The notes beneath the pieces are model-generated. The model worked only from the letters and a program-made list of their open reading frames with translations. It did no database searches and was not told the DNA's origin. Below, piece by piece: positions 1 through 9,271 of a stretch of 64,000 bases of DNA; positions within the stretch are counted from its first letter, which is position 1; each line of letters begins with the position of its first letter. Source of the DNA: Paenibacillus sp. NFR01 (GTDB lineage Bacteria; Bacillota; Bacilli; Paenibacillales; Paenibacillaceae); assembly GCF_900111565.1 (NCBI RefSeq), contig NZ_FOIK01000002.1, positions 124,001 through 188,000 of the forward strand, in the 5' to 3' direction. The position numbers were made by a program, and so were the translations under genes.

Positions 1-1461
1 CTCGGCGCCTTCGCCGGCAATCTCGGCCAGTTCACCGTCCACCACGATGGCGGCGATCTTGGATTCGGTTACCAGGTCATTATAGCCGACAAACTCGCTT
101 TTCACGGTCAGCTCGGCCAGTGCGCCGCCTTGAATCTTCATGCTGGCGCTATCCTGGCGGGCCGCTCTGGCGCGGTCGCGCTGCTCCTGCATCGCGGCAT
201 CGAAGCCCTCGCGGTCGACGCTCAAGCCTTGCTCCAGCGCGAAGTCTTCGGTCAGGTCAAACGGGAAGCCGTACGTATCGTACAGTTTGAAGGCATCCGC
301 GCCGGCGATAACGCCTACGCCGTCTTCCTTCGCCTTGGCGGAAACTTCACTGAGGATCGCCAGGCCGTCGGACAATGTTTCATGGAAACGTTCTTCCTCC
401 AAACGGATGATTTTGGCGATGTATTCGCGGTTCTCCACCACGGTCGGATAGTATACACCCATGATTTCGCCGACGGTTTCGGTCAGCTCGAACAGGAATG
501 GACGATCCAGACCCAGCGTTTTTCCGTAGCGCACCGCGCGGCGGAGCAAACGACGGATGATGTAGCCGCGGCCTTCGTTCGACGGCAGCACGCCGTCGCC
601 GACGGCAAAGGTAACGGTGCGGACATGGTCGGCAATCACTTTGAGCGCAATGTCCTGCTCCAGATTGTCTTTATAATTCACGCCGGCCAGCTTGGCCGTT
701 CTTTGAATCACCGGCTGGAACAGGTCGGTGTCGAAGTTCGAGTCCACATCCTGCAGGATCGAGGTCAAACGTTCAAGACCGGCGCCGGTATCGATGTTTT
801 TGTTCGGAAGCGGCGTGTAGCTGCCGTCCTTATTATGGTTGAACTGCGAGAACACGAGGTTCCAGACCTCGAGCCAGCGTTCATTTTCCCCGCCCGGATA
901 CATTTCCGGATCGCTCATGTCGCTGCCGTACGCTTCGCCGCGGTCGTAGAAGATTTCCGAGCAAGGGCCGCAAGGGCCTTCGCCGATATCCCAGAAGTTC
1001 TCGTCGCCCAGCTTGATGATGCGTTCCGGCGGCAGGCCGACTTTTTCATTCCACAGTCTATACGCTTCTTCGTCTTCGGCATAGACAGTTACGGAAATCC
1101 GGTTGCCGTCGAAGCCGATCCATTCCTTGCCGGTCAGAAACTCCCAGGCCCAGGTAATGGCTTCTTCCTTGAAGTAGTCGCCGATTGAGAAGTTGCCCAG
1201 CATCTCGAAAAAGGTATGGTGCCGGCGCGTCTTGCCGACATTCTCGATGTCGTTGGTGCGGATACACTTCTGCGAGTTGGCGATACGCGGATTCTCCGGC
1301 ACTTCGCGGCCGTCGAAATACACCTTCAGCGGCGCCATGCCGGCGTTGATCCACAGCAAAGATGGGTCGTTGTGCGGCACGAGCGATGCGCTCGGCTCGA
1401 TTTTGTGGCCTTTGCTCTCAAAGAACTTCAGCCATTTGGAACGGATTTCACTAGCTTTCAT
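1..1461 (-). CDS. alaS: Alanyl-tRNA synthetase, N-terminal part (gene runs off the left edge)
   Basis: Charges tRNA-Ala with alanine in the cytoplasm. The minus strand reads from an ATG at 1461 ([19 protein letters not shown]) without a stop to base 1, giving about 487 residues of a protein that is usually about 880. The class II catalytic core is clear: the MAPLKVYF and [20 protein letters not shown] stretches near the N-terminus are family signatures, followed by WNLVFSQFN and the GAGLERL motif. The editing and C-Ala domains would lie to the left. A T-box leader precedes it and presumably controls expression by uncharged tRNA-Ala. No frameshift is seen. Confidence 0.97.
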   Translation of the reverse strand, partial: MKASEIRSKWLKFFESKGHKIEPSASLVPHNDPSLLWINAGMAPLKVYFDGREVPENPRIANSQKCIRTNDIENVGKTRRHHTFFEMLGNFSIGDYFKEEAITWAWEFLTGKEWIGFDGNRISVTVYAEDEEAYRLWNEKVGLPPERIIKLGDENFWDIGEGPCGPCSEIFYDRGEAYGSDMSDPEMYPGGENERWLEVWNLVFSQFNHNKDGSYTPLPNKNIDTGAGLERLTSILQDVDSNFDTDLFQPVIQRTAKLAGVNYKDNLEQDIALKVIADHVRTVTFAVGDGVLPSNEGRGYIIRRLLRRAVRYGKTLGLDRPFLFELTETVGEIMGVYYPTVVENREYIAKIIRLEEERFHETLSDGLAILSEVSAKAKEDGVGVIAGADAFKLYDTYGFPFDLTEDFALEQGLSVDREGFDAAMQEQRDRARAARQDSASMKIQGGALAELTVKSEFVGYNDLVTESKIAAIVVDGELAEIAGEGAE

Positions 1462-1514
1462 TGTGTACAGCCCCCGTTTTCGTATTGATCTTCATCCGGC
1501 ATTGCTGCCTGGAT

Positions 1515-1800
1515 GCACAAAAACGCCCCTGAATGAAATTCAGGGACGATGATTATCGCGGTACCACCCTGGTTATCGTCCTCTCCCCGTGCTGCAATGG
1601 AAAGAATTGCGGACGATCGCCTTGTCGCGGCTGTTAACGGGCGCCCCCGGCGGGATTGCCCCGCACTCCGAAATCAGCTTTCCGCCGGTCTGTCCTCGAG
1701 GTTCTCGCAGCCATTACGCATACCGTAAAGGAACCTCTTCTCTGGGGAGCCATGCTCCGGCGTACTCCATTTCATCAATGATTTATCCGCTTTGCTTTTT
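1515..1800 (-). promoter_or_regulatory. T-box riboswitch of alaS
   Basis: On the minus strand the conserved T-box GGGTGGTACCGCG lies at 1569-1557, followed by a terminator stem (1524-1548) ending in a T-run. Upstream, Stem I shows the AGTA element at about 1762-1765, and on the 3' side of the specifier loop GGAAAGCTGA places an alanine GCT specifier at 1676-1678 just after the helix CCGGC. The same GAAN-codon layout is seen in the tyrS leader. The element should pair with uncharged tRNA-Ala and switch the terminator to the antiterminator. Confidence 0.93.
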
Positions 1801-1906
1801 TTAACATTTCCAGTATAGCCAGACCCGCGTGTCCTGTCAATGCGGACACTTTACGGCAGGCCCGTCAAGCGGACAAGAAAGCGTAAACATTTCGCGTTCG
1901 AGACTC

Positions 1907-1935
1907 TTTACAGGCCCTTTGGGCAGGCGTATAAT
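1907..1935 (+). promoter_or_regulatory. SigA promoter of the tRNA-Pro gene
   Basis: TTTACA at 1907-1912 and TATAAT at 1930-1935 are separated by exactly 17 bp. Transcription would start near 1942, about 20 bp before the tRNA. Confidence 0.75.
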
Positions 1936-1961
1936 TTGATACCGACAGACCTTACATTCGT

Positions 1962-2038
1962 CGAGACGTGGCTCAGCTTGGTAGAGCGCTTGCTTCGGGA
2001 GCAAGAGGTCGCAGGTTCAAATCCTGTCGTCTCGACCA
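1962..2038 (+). tRNA. tRNA-Pro (anticodon CGG)
   Basis: A 77-nt cloverleaf can be folded by eye. The acceptor arms CGAGACG and CGTCTCG pair over 7 bp, the D stem is GCTC/GAGC, and the anticodon stem CTTGC/GCAAG encloses the loop TTCGGGA with anticodon CGG at 1996-1998. The T arm contains GGTTCAAATCC and the 3' CCA is encoded (2036-2038). It is a single tRNA, not part of a cluster. Confidence 0.96.
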
Positions 2039-2136
2039 CCTCGTTTATCCTCAAACCGTTCGTTTCCAATGCATTTCCTCCCACGCCCAAGCTTTACCCT
2101 TTAATTAATCCTATGGTTTTCTTACTTCGCCCGGCT

Positions 2137-2847
2137 CTAGCGGATATACTGCATAATCAAGGTTCTGCCATTCTGCGAAATCCTGTATTTCTGAACAGGT
2201 CTGCCGATATGCCCATAGCTCAGCTCCATATCCAGAATCCCCAACTCCGCCAGTCCAACCAGATACTTATTTACCGAAACACGGGATATCCCGGACCTCG
2301 CCGAAATCTCATCCGCGGAGAACGAATCGCTGTCGCCGCATTCCAGTGCAGTCCAGATCGTCTGCAGCGTTTGACGGGTAAATCCTTTGCCAAGCTCCAT
2401 CGAACCCGCACGGTCTTGCTTGAACCTCGCAAACTTGTCCAGCTCCGATTGGCTTAAGCTTTGCCGGTTCCTGAATAATTTATTTTGTTCCCTGTATCCG
2501 TCCAACGCTGTACGAAATCTGGAGAACTCGAACGGTTTGATCAAATAATCCACCACCCCGTTTTGCAAGGCCTCCTGAATATTACCCTTGTCGCTGGCCG
2601 CGGAGATGATTATCACATCGACCTTTATGCCTCTGCGCCGGATTTCGGACAACAGCTCCAATCCGTTGCCCGACTTCATGTAAATATCCAGAAGGATCAA
2701 ATCATAGGAATGCTTCAAAAGCAGACCCAGCGCTTCTTCCGCCGAACGGGCGGAGCCTGCCGCGATGAACCCCTCTGTCTGCGACAGATAAAATTTATTC
2801 ATCTCCGCAACCATTGGATCATCTTCCACAATCAATACCTTTATCAT
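2137..2847 (-). CDS. Two-component response regulator, CitB/DcuR type
   Basis: Predicted transcriptional response regulator of 236 residues. The receiver domain has the acidic pocket E8-D9-D10, phosphoacceptor D54 (LILLDIYMKSGNG) and the YLIKPFEF lysine motif. The C-terminal 100 residues carry a winged helix (SADEISARSGISRVSVNKYL) typical of regulators of citrate, C4-dicarboxylate and malate genes. I chose the ATG giving MIKVLIVEDD; an upstream in-frame start would add 25 unsupported residues. It follows the sensor kinase after 8 bp, so the two are co-transcribed. The likely target is the divergent flavoprotein gene at 4649; this is inferred from position. Confidence 0.9.
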   Translation of the reverse strand: MIKVLIVEDDPMVAEMNKFYLSQTEGFIAAGSARSAEEALGLLLKHSYDLILLDIYMKSGNGLELLSEIRRRGIKVDVIIISAASDKGNIQEALQNGVVDYLIKPFEFSRFRTALDGYREQNKLFRNRQSLSQSELDKFARFKQDRAGSMELGKGFTRQTLQTIWTALECGDSDSFSADEISARSGISRVSVNKYLVGLAELGILDMELSYGHIGRPVQKYRISQNGRTLIMQYIR

Positions 2848-2855
2848 CGTTATCC

Positions 2856-4445
2856 TCAAACCTTTGCCATATAAGGTAACAACACCGTAAACTCCGTTCC
2901 TTCCTCGGGCATGCTCTCCCACCGGATGCTTCCGCCAAGCTTGCCGACGCTGCGTTTCACCAGATACAACCCGATTCCCCTGTCCCTTCCTTTGGTGGAA
3001 TACCCCTGGTCAAACATGCGCTCCCCGGCTTCTTTGGCAATGCCTCTTCCATTGTCCCGAACCTTAAGGGTAAGCCCGCCGTCTTCGTATTTGAAGCCTA
3101 ACGTAATCGTCTTGTCGTCGACGCCGGATACGGCCTCCAGCGCGTTGTCAAGCAGATTGCCGACGATTGTAACCATTTCCCGCGACACTTCACGTTGATC
3201 CGGCTCGGGCAATCCCCCGTCCGCTGCCATAAGAAGTTGAGCACCCGCTTCCCTGATCCGGCTGAGCTTGCCAAGTAAGAACCCGACCATGACCGGGTCC
3301 TTGACCTGTTTCACCACCGCATCCGCTTCGGTATGGCTATTTTGCACAAGATCGGTTAAATATTCTTCCAGCCGTTCATATTGACGCATGGTCGTCAGCC
3401 CCATAATGACGTGCAGCCTGTTCTTGAACTCATGCGTCTGGGCCCGCAGCGCTTCTGCATACAAGGAAATTCCCGATAATCTTTCGATCAGCAGACTGAC
3501 TTCGGTTTTGTCCCGGAACGTGGCAATTGCGCCTTCGATCTTCCCCTTGACCTTGACCGGAACGATATTGACCAGAAGCGTAATCCCGTTTTGCTCCACT
3601 TCGATATCCTGCAAGGGCTGACCGTCGGCCAGCACCCGGTCCATCTGCAGGAAAGGCCAGATTTGCCCGACTTTTTGGTGAAGCGGATCCTGGGTCAATC
3701 CGACGCTGCCCATCAGCCTATTGGCCTCCATATTCATCAGGGTTATCCTTGATTCACGGTCCACCGCCAGAATGCCTTCTTTGGTCGATTGCAGCATGGC
3801 GCTGCGTTCTTCCAGTACCTTGGCGATTTCGCCCGGTTCCATGCCGAAGATCATCCGCTTGATTTTCCAGGCCAGCATGACCGCTCCGGCGATTCCCGTT
3901 AACCCGCCGACCAGTATCCCCGTATACATGATCCATTGATTTTGTTTTACGGCTGACTGTACGCTGCCAAGCGGGATGCCCACGGCAACGGCCCCGATCT
4001 GCTCTCCATCCGTCCCGAAGACCGGAGAGAACGCCCTCACCGAATATCCGAGAGAGCCTTTGGCGATGGAAGTTTTCTCTTGGCCCCGCAAGGCTTCCGT
4101 TTCGTCGCCACCGGTAAAATGCTTGCCGATCCGGTCCGGATCCGGGTGGGAATGACGGATTCCCTCCATATCAATGACAACCACAAATTGGACATGGTTG
4201 ACCGCACTGACCCGGGAGGCATAAGCCTGGATGCGCCCGGAATCCCCCTTTCCGGTCAGACCCTCAATGACGACGGGCGTACCCGCCACCGTCCGGGCAA
4301 CGGTCAGCGCCTTGTCCTCCAGCGTCTTACGGGCCTGCTCGGAGAATTTCACGCCAAACATGATGTATACGATCAAAAGAACAATGGCAACGATGAGCCC
4401 GATCATTAAAGTAACCGTCGTTCGAAGCCGCAGCGTTATTTTCAT
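2856..4445 (-). CDS. Sensor histidine kinase, CitA/DcuS/MalK type
   Basis: Membrane sensor of about 529 residues. A first membrane helix (about 12-32) is followed by an extracytoplasmic Cache/PAS sensor region of about 135 residues (FVVVIDMEGIRHSHPDPDRIG, then AVAVGIPL), a second helix (about 172-195), a cytoplasmic PAS domain, the phosphoacceptor region with H in QTHEFKNRLHVIMG, and an ATPase domain (NLLDNALEAV, VRDNGRGI, GIGLYLVKRSV). This layout belongs to kinases that sense citrate or C4-dicarboxylates outside the cell. The start at MKITLRL is preferred because the upstream ATG has no clear ribosome site; a GTG four to five codons upstream is an alternative. Confidence 0.9.
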   Translation of the reverse strand: MKITLRLRTTVTLMIGLIVAIVLLIVYIMFGVKFSEQARKTLEDKALTVARTVAGTPVVIEGLTGKGDSGRIQAYASRVSAVNHVQFVVVIDMEGIRHSHPDPDRIGKHFTGGDETEALRGQEKTSIAKGSLGYSVRAFSPVFGTDGEQIGAVAVGIPLGSVQSAVKQNQWIMYTGILVGGLTGIAGAVMLAWKIKRMIFGMEPGEIAKVLEERSAMLQSTKEGILAVDRESRITLMNMEANRLMGSVGLTQDPLHQKVGQIWPFLQMDRVLADGQPLQDIEVEQNGITLLVNIVPVKVKGKIEGAIATFRDKTEVSLLIERLSGISLYAEALRAQTHEFKNRLHVIMGLTTMRQYERLEEYLTDLVQNSHTEADAVVKQVKDPVMVGFLLGKLSRIREAGAQLLMAADGGLPEPDQREVSREMVTIVGNLLDNALEAVSGVDDKTITLGFKYEDGGLTLKVRDNGRGIAKEAGERMFDQGYSTKGRDRGIGLYLVKRSVGKLGGSIRWESMPEEGTEFTVLLPYMAKV

Positions 4446-4648
4446 AGATCTCACGCGCTTCACCTGCAACAATTTTTGTCGATTATACCCCATAACATCC
4501 GCAAAGAGAAACGCCGCTTCCCTTTATCCGGCAAATTCATCCGCTTTTTTTATTTACGAAACTCTTTTTAAAGTTATAAAAGCTTCCTAACGTGCTTCTC
4601 CGGACGCTATGATATTTGTGAAATTATGCACAAGGGGGAAACATACAC

Positions 4649-6190
4649 ATGAAAAAGAAACCCGCTGCCATCCTTGCCCTTATTCTTTCGATTATGCTAA
4701 TCGGCGCAGGGTGCGGCAACAACAATGCAAACCATTCCACTGGCGAGAACAAGGATTCAGCCGAAGCAACGGAGAACCCGAAAGCAACGGAAGCCGTATC
4801 GGGAGCGTCCGAAGCCAGCTACACACCGCTTGACCAGCTAAAAAGCAGCTACGATATCGTGATTATCGGCGCGGGCGGCGCCGGGATGACCGCCGCGCTT
4901 GAAGCCAAAGCCAAAGGCATGAGCCCTGTCATTTTCGAAAAAATGCCGGTCGCCGGAGGAAATACAACCAAGTCTTCCTCAGGCATGAACGCCTCTGAGA
5001 CCAAGTTCCAGAAGGAGCAGGGAATCGAGGACAGCAATGACCTCTTCTACGAGGAGACGCTCAAAGGCGGCCACGGCACCAATGATAAGGAAATGCTCCG
5101 TTTCTTCGTCGACCATTCCGCTGCCGCCATTGATTGGCTCGATTCGATTGGCATCCGCCTGAACAATATCACCATCACCGGGGGAATGAACGAGAAGCGC
5201 ACGCATCGTCCCGAGGATGGCTCGGCGATCGGCCAGTATCTGGTCAAAGGGTTAGTCGGCAATGTCCAGAAGCAGGGAATTCCGTTGTTCGTGAATGCGG
5301 ATGTGAAGCAGATTACCGCGCAGGACGGGAAAGTGGACGGCGTTAAAGTTTTGTTTAACCAAACCGATGAAAAAGCGATTGCGGCCAAGGCGGTCGTTGT
5401 GACAACAGGTGGTTTCGGCGCCAATATGGAAATGATAACCGAGGTGAGACCCGACCTTAAAGGTTATGTAACGACTAACCAGGCGGGCAGCACCGGAGAT
5501 GGCATCAAAATGATTCTGGAGCTGGGCGGTACGACGGTGGATATGGATCAGATTCAGGTGCATCCGACTGTACAGCAGGAGAAATCCTATCTGATCGGAG
5601 AGGCCGTTCGCGGTGAAGGGGCTATCCTCGTTTCAAGCTCAGGCAGCCGGTTCACGAATGAACTGGATACGCGGGATAAAGTAACGGCGGCAATCAATGC
5701 GCTTCCGGATAAAGCGGCGTATCTCGTATTTGACTCCGGCGTCAGATCCCGGGCAAAAGCCATCGAGCAATATGCAAAAATGGGTTTTGTCCTGCAGGGG
5801 GATTCGGTTGAGGCGCTGGCCGGCACGATGAATGTCCCGGCGGATAAGCTGCAGGCTGCGATCGATACCTGGAATGGCGCCGTCAGCAATAAGAAGGATT
5901 CCGAATTTGGAAGAACGACCGGGATGGATCACGATCTTTCCGCCGGTCCTTACTATGCCATTAAAATTGCTCCGGGCATCCACTACACAATGGGCGGCGT
6001 GAAGATCAATACGGACACAGAGGTCCTGGATAAGGACGGACAGCCCATTCCCGGCCTGTTTGCAGCAGGTGAAGTAACAGGCGGCTTGCATGGCCAGAAC
6101 CGGATCGGCGGAAACTCGGTGGCCGAGATTATCATTTTCGGACGCCAGGCCGGCCTCAAATCGGCCGAGTTTGCCGGACTCAAGCAATAA
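4649..6190 (+). CDS. Exported FAD-dependent fumarate reductase-like lipoprotein
   Basis: Predicted surface flavoprotein of 513 residues related to flavocytochrome c fumarate reductase and urocanate reductase. A lipoprotein signal ends at C22 (LIGAGC), followed by a polar linker of about 45 residues and the FAD-binding site YDIVIIGAGGAGM (69-80). Family active-site regions are visible: GEGAILVSSSGSRFTNELDTRD, HYTMGGVKI, and the C-terminal GGLHGQNRIGGNS. Homologues usually carry an FMN-binding or haem domain to receive electrons; here only the linker precedes the FAD domain. The AAGGGGG site precedes the ATG. The substrate could be fumarate or another enoate and cannot be read from the sequence. 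Confidence 0.88.
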   Translation: MKKKPAAILALILSIMLIGAGCGNNNANHSTGENKDSAEATENPKATEAVSGASEASYTPLDQLKSSYDIVIIGAGGAGMTAALEAKAKGMSPVIFEKMPVAGGNTTKSSSGMNASETKFQKEQGIEDSNDLFYEETLKGGHGTNDKEMLRFFVDHSAAAIDWLDSIGIRLNNITITGGMNEKRTHRPEDGSAIGQYLVKGLVGNVQKQGIPLFVNADVKQITAQDGKVDGVKVLFNQTDEKAIAAKAVVVTTGGFGANMEMITEVRPDLKGYVTTNQAGSTGDGIKMILELGGTTVDMDQIQVHPTVQQEKSYLIGEAVRGEGAILVSSSGSRFTNELDTRDKVTAAINALPDKAAYLVFDSGVRSRAKAIEQYAKMGFVLQGDSVEALAGTMNVPADKLQAAIDTWNGAVSNKKDSEFGRTTGMDHDLSAGPYYAIKIAPGIHYTMGGVKINTDTEVLDKDGQPIPGLFAAGEVTGGLHGQNRIGGNSVAEIIIFGRQAGLKSAEFAGLKQ

Positions 6191-6208
6191 TTTAACGCCC
6201 TATCAATG

Positions 6209-6262
6209 GCTCCCCGGTGAAGGTCGGATGATACCGACAATCGTACCGGGGAGCGATTTTTT
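6209..6262 (+). terminator. Rho-independent terminator after the flavoprotein gene
   Basis: GCTCCCCGGT (6209-6218) pairs with ACCGGGGAGC (6245-6254), followed by a T-run. Confidence 0.85.
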
Positions 6263-6330
6263 GTTTCATGAAAGTTTCATGTGCGTGTATGATATAGGAA
6301 GTGAACCCGTAAATCGAAACAACGAAAGAA

Positions 6331-7728
6331 GTGGAAAAAAGAATGGAACGAATGCCGACAATCGGAATGCGGATGGTTAAGACCTTCGTCGCGGTCTGCC
6401 TGTGCATGTACCTCAACGCACTGCTGTGGAAGGACGGCCTCCCTTTCTATTCAGCCATTGCTGCTGTTCTATGCATGCAGCCGGATGTGCCCAACAGCAT
6501 CAAAGTTGCGCTTAACCGCACCTGGGGCACCTTGATTGGAGGACTGTCCGGGATGGCCATTCTCCTGCTTGAGCGCGGCCTGCTTCCAACCGGCGGCGGC
6601 CCTTTTGCTTATCTGATTGAAGCGTTCTGCGTCATTCCGCTAATCTATATCACCTTGCTCTTCAAAAAACCCGCGGCGGCGTACATCACCTGCGTCGTCT
6701 TCTTTAGCGTGACGATTTCGCACAGCGGCGATGCCAGCCCGTTTTTATTTGCAGTCAACCGGATGCTGGATACGCTGCTCGGCATCTTTGTGTCGCTCGG
6801 CGTAAATGCACTCCATCCGCTGCGCAAACGGCGGCGGGATCTGCTTGTCATCGCCTCGCTTGAAGGTGTTCTGCTGAACAATCAGAACGAGCTGGACAAC
6901 GCCACCCGGTTCAAGCTGAACGACCTGCGCCGGAAGGGAGCCGCCATTGCTTTCTCCACGAAACGGACGCCGGCCGAGACCGCCCCGCTGCTCAGCGGCA
7001 CCGGTCCGGCACTCCCTGTCCTGGTGTTGAACGGAGCAGCCTTGTATGATCTGGAGAAGGAGACTTATCTTTGTACAGCTCCTATTCTGCCGACCGCCAC
7101 TGCACATGTGCGGGAGCTTCTGATCCAGTACGGGCTGAACGGCTTCTACGCTTACGTGATTGAAGATGACCTGTACATCTATCATGCGGCGTTGGACGGG
7201 CCGGCCGAGCAAGAGTATCATGAGGCGCTGCGGCGGTATCCGCGGCAGCATTCCCTGCTGGCCGAACTGCCGGCAGGACGGGAGGCGCTGCACATCGCGG
7301 CTTTCGCTCCGATTGCCGAGGCTGACCGGCTCGCGGCAGCATTGGCGGCGCTAGCGGACGCCCGCTTTCTGCGGATATGCCGCTGTAATCCCGACGCCGG
7401 ATCGCAGTCCGCCGTACGCTTCGATATCTACAGCGCGAAAACGGTATTTGCCCGGGCGATTGCCGACCTTAAAGCAACCTCGGGAGCGCAAACCGTGGCA
7501 TTGATCGGTGCAAGCAACGATGTACTCATGCAGGCGGAACCTGCGGACGAAAAATATGCGCTCCCTGCCGGCGAGGCATATAGTAACCTGCAAGAGATGC
7601 AAGTTCTGTCTGCCAGCTCGCCCAGAGCCGTCATCCGGGCAATCGACCGGCTGTTCCATTACCGACGGCCTGGCCGGGCGGTTGCACCCGCGGCGCCGGC
7701 GACGTCAGCCGATTCCGAACGCTCCTGA
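6331..7728 (+). CDS. FUSC/aromatic acid exporter-like membrane domain fused to a degenerate HAD (Cof-type) domain
   Basis: A 465-residue fusion. Residues 15-165 form several hydrophobic helices with the FUSC/ArAE pattern (YSAIAAVLCMQPDVPNSIKVALNRTWGTLIGG; MLDTLLGIFVSLGVNALHP). Residues 170-445 read like a Cof-type HAD phosphatase, but motif I is LLVIASLEGVLLN instead of the DxDGT pattern and motif IV is LIGASND instead of GDxxND. The nucleophile and a metal-binding Asp are therefore missing. A proline/alanine-rich tail follows. The GTG at 6331 or the in-frame ATG at 6343 could be the start; neither has a strong ribosome site. Likely an envelope protein with a binding rather than catalytic HAD module; function unknown. 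Confidence 0.75.
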   Translation: MEKRMERMPTIGMRMVKTFVAVCLCMYLNALLWKDGLPFYSAIAAVLCMQPDVPNSIKVALNRTWGTLIGGLSGMAILLLERGLLPTGGGPFAYLIEAFCVIPLIYITLLFKKPAAAYITCVVFFSVTISHSGDASPFLFAVNRMLDTLLGIFVSLGVNALHPLRKRRRDLLVIASLEGVLLNNQNELDNATRFKLNDLRRKGAAIAFSTKRTPAETAPLLSGTGPALPVLVLNGAALYDLEKETYLCTAPILPTATAHVRELLIQYGLNGFYAYVIEDDLYIYHAALDGPAEQEYHEALRRYPRQHSLLAELPAGREALHIAAFAPIAEADRLAAALAALADARFLRICRCNPDAGSQSAVRFDIYSAKTVFARAIADLKATSGAQTVALIGASNDVLMQAEPADEKYALPAGEAYSNLQEMQVLSASSPRAVIRAIDRLFHYRRPGRAVAPAAPATSADSERS

Positions 7729-7755
7729 AATCATAATGAGGAAGGAAGTGTACCC

Positions 7756-7932
7756 ATGACCTATTCACAACGATCCGCCGCATCTTCCGATTACGTCATT
7801 CTGGAGTTTCAAATCGGCAAGGCCGCCGAGGAACTGGCCGAAGCCGTGCAAGCCAACGACGAAACACGCGCCGCCAACATCCTCAAGAAGCTGGAGCGGC
7901 TGGAAGAGGAACTGGCGCAGCTGGAGGATTAA
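7756..7932 (+). CDS. Small charged coiled-coil protein (58 aa)
   Basis: I do not recognise the family. The ATG at 7756 follows GAGGAAGGAAG at good spacing, and the frame ends at TAA 7932. The C-terminal half is a strongly heptad-like helix rich in Glu, Leu and Lys (ILKKLERLEEELAQLE), preceded by ILEFQIGKAAEELAEAV. There is no signal peptide or membrane helix. It starts 27 bp after the FUSC/HAD gene and ends just before a terminator, so it is probably the second gene of that operon. Confidence 0.65.
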   Translation: MTYSQRSAASSDYVILEFQIGKAAEELAEAVQANDETRAANILKKLERLEEELAQLED

Positions 7933-7937
7933 GCACG

Positions 7938-7985
7938 AAAAAGAGGCAGTCCGCATCCAAGAGCGATGGGATTGCCTCTTTTATT
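7938..7985. terminator. Bidirectional terminator between the small gene and tyrS
   Basis: A 12-bp stem (AAGAGGCAGTCC at 7941-7952 with GGATTGCCTCTT at 7969-7980, one G-T pair) is flanked by A and T runs, so it can serve both converging units. Confidence 0.85.
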
Positions 7986-8008
7986 TATAAAACCCGTACC
8001 GTCCGCGA

Positions 8009-9271
8009 TTAGCCTAATTTCACGAGGCTGTAGTTCTTTTTGCCTTTGCGGACGATGATGAATTTGCCGCCGATGGCTTGATCAGCGGTAATTTCGACCT
8101 CAAGCTCATTGACGCGCTCCCCGTTGATGGAAATTGCGCCTTTGGTGATGTCCTCGCGCGCCTGGCGTTTGGATGGCTCGATCCCCAGCTCCACCAGCCA
8201 ATCGACAATGTTCTTCGATTCCTTGGAAGCGGTGAAGGTCGGCATTTCCTTGAAGCCTTCTTCGATTTCATCGGCGGTCAGGGAAGAGATATCGCCGCTG
8301 AACAACGCCGCGGTAATGCGCTTCGCCTGCTCCAACAGCTCCTCGCCGTGCACGAACCGGGTCATTTCCTCAGCCAGCGCCTTCTGGGCCTCCCGTTTAT
8401 GCGGTTCGGATTCCACCTTGGCTTCCAGCGCTTCGATCTCTTCTTTGCCGAGGAAGGTGAAGTACTTGAGGTATTTCACCACATCCCGGTCATCGGTGTT
8501 CGCCCAGAACTGGTAGAATTCATAAGGCGTTGTCTTTTTCGGGTCAAGCCATACCGCGCCGCCGGCGGTTTTGCCGAACTTGGTGCCGTCCGCTTTCAGC
8601 ATCAGCGGGATGGTAAGGCCGAAGGCTTTGGCTTCGTTGCCTTCTTTTTTACGGATCAGGTCCAAGCCGCTGGTGATGTTGCCCCATTGATCGGAACCGC
8701 CGATCTGCAGCTGCACATCCTCATGCTTGAAGAGATGCAGGTAGTCGATCGACTGCAGAATCTGGTACGAAAATTCGGTAAACGAAATGCCGCTGTCCAG
8801 CCGGCTGGAGACCACGTCTTTGGCCAGCATCGTGTTGATGCTGAAGTTTTTGCCGAAGTCGCGCAGGAATTCAATGACATTGATATTTTTCGTCCAGTCG
8901 TAGTTGTTGACCAGTCTCACCTGGTTGTCGCCCTCGGCGATGAACAGCTTCTTCATCTGTGCAGTCAGCGCCGCGACATTCTCTTCGACCTGCTCCATGG
9001 TCTGCAGGGTGCGCTCGCTCTGGCGTCCGCTCGGATCGCCGATGGTTCCTGTCGCGCCGCCGATCAAAATCACCGGGCGGTGTCCGGCCAGTTGGAAACG
9101 GCGGAGCATCATAAACGGAATCAGGTGACCGATATGCATACTGTCGCCGGTCGGGTCCACGCCGCAATACAGCGAAACCGCCTTGCTGTTCGTGAGTTCC
9201 CGCAGTCCTTCCGCGTCGGTCTGCTGGTTAATGGCGCCGCGCCACTCCAGTTCATCGATAATATTCAACAT
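8009..9271 (-). CDS. tyrS: Tyrosyl-tRNA synthetase
   Basis: Charges tRNA-Tyr in the cytoplasm; 420 residues, normal for bacterial TyrRS. The N-terminal class I catalytic domain has YCGVDPTGDSMHIGHLIP (HIGH motif), the tyrosine-binding region SYQILQSIDYLHLF, QIGGSDQWGNI, and the KFGKT motif (KMSKS equivalent). The C-terminal 70 residues form an S4-like RNA-binding domain (SKRQAREDITKGAISINGERV). The ATG at 9271 is preceded by a GGGGC ribosome site. It is a single-gene unit behind a tyrosine T-box leader. Confidence 0.98.
   Translation of the reverse strand: MLNIIDELEWRGAINQQTDAEGLRELTNSKAVSLYCGVDPTGDSMHIGHLIPFMMLRRFQLAGHRPVILIGGATGTIGDPSGRQSERTLQTMEQVEENVAALTAQMKKLFIAEGDNQVRLVNNYDWTKNINVIEFLRDFGKNFSINTMLAKDVVSSRLDSGISFTEFSYQILQSIDYLHLFKHEDVQLQIGGSDQWGNITSGLDLIRKKEGNEAKAFGLTIPLMLKADGTKFGKTAGGAVWLDPKKTTPYEFYQFWANTDDRDVVKYLKYFTFLGKEEIEALEAKVESEPHKREAQKALAEEMTRFVHGEELLEQAKRITAALFSGDISSLTADEIEEGFKEMPTFTASKESKNIVDWLVELGIEPSKRQAREDITKGAISINGERVNELEVEITADQAIGGKFIIVRKGKKNYSLVKLG

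Noticed and set aside
1840..2457. An open frame running through the tRNA-Pro gene into the response regulator
   Set aside because: It spans a tRNA and the antisense of a clear gene, and has no ribosome site.
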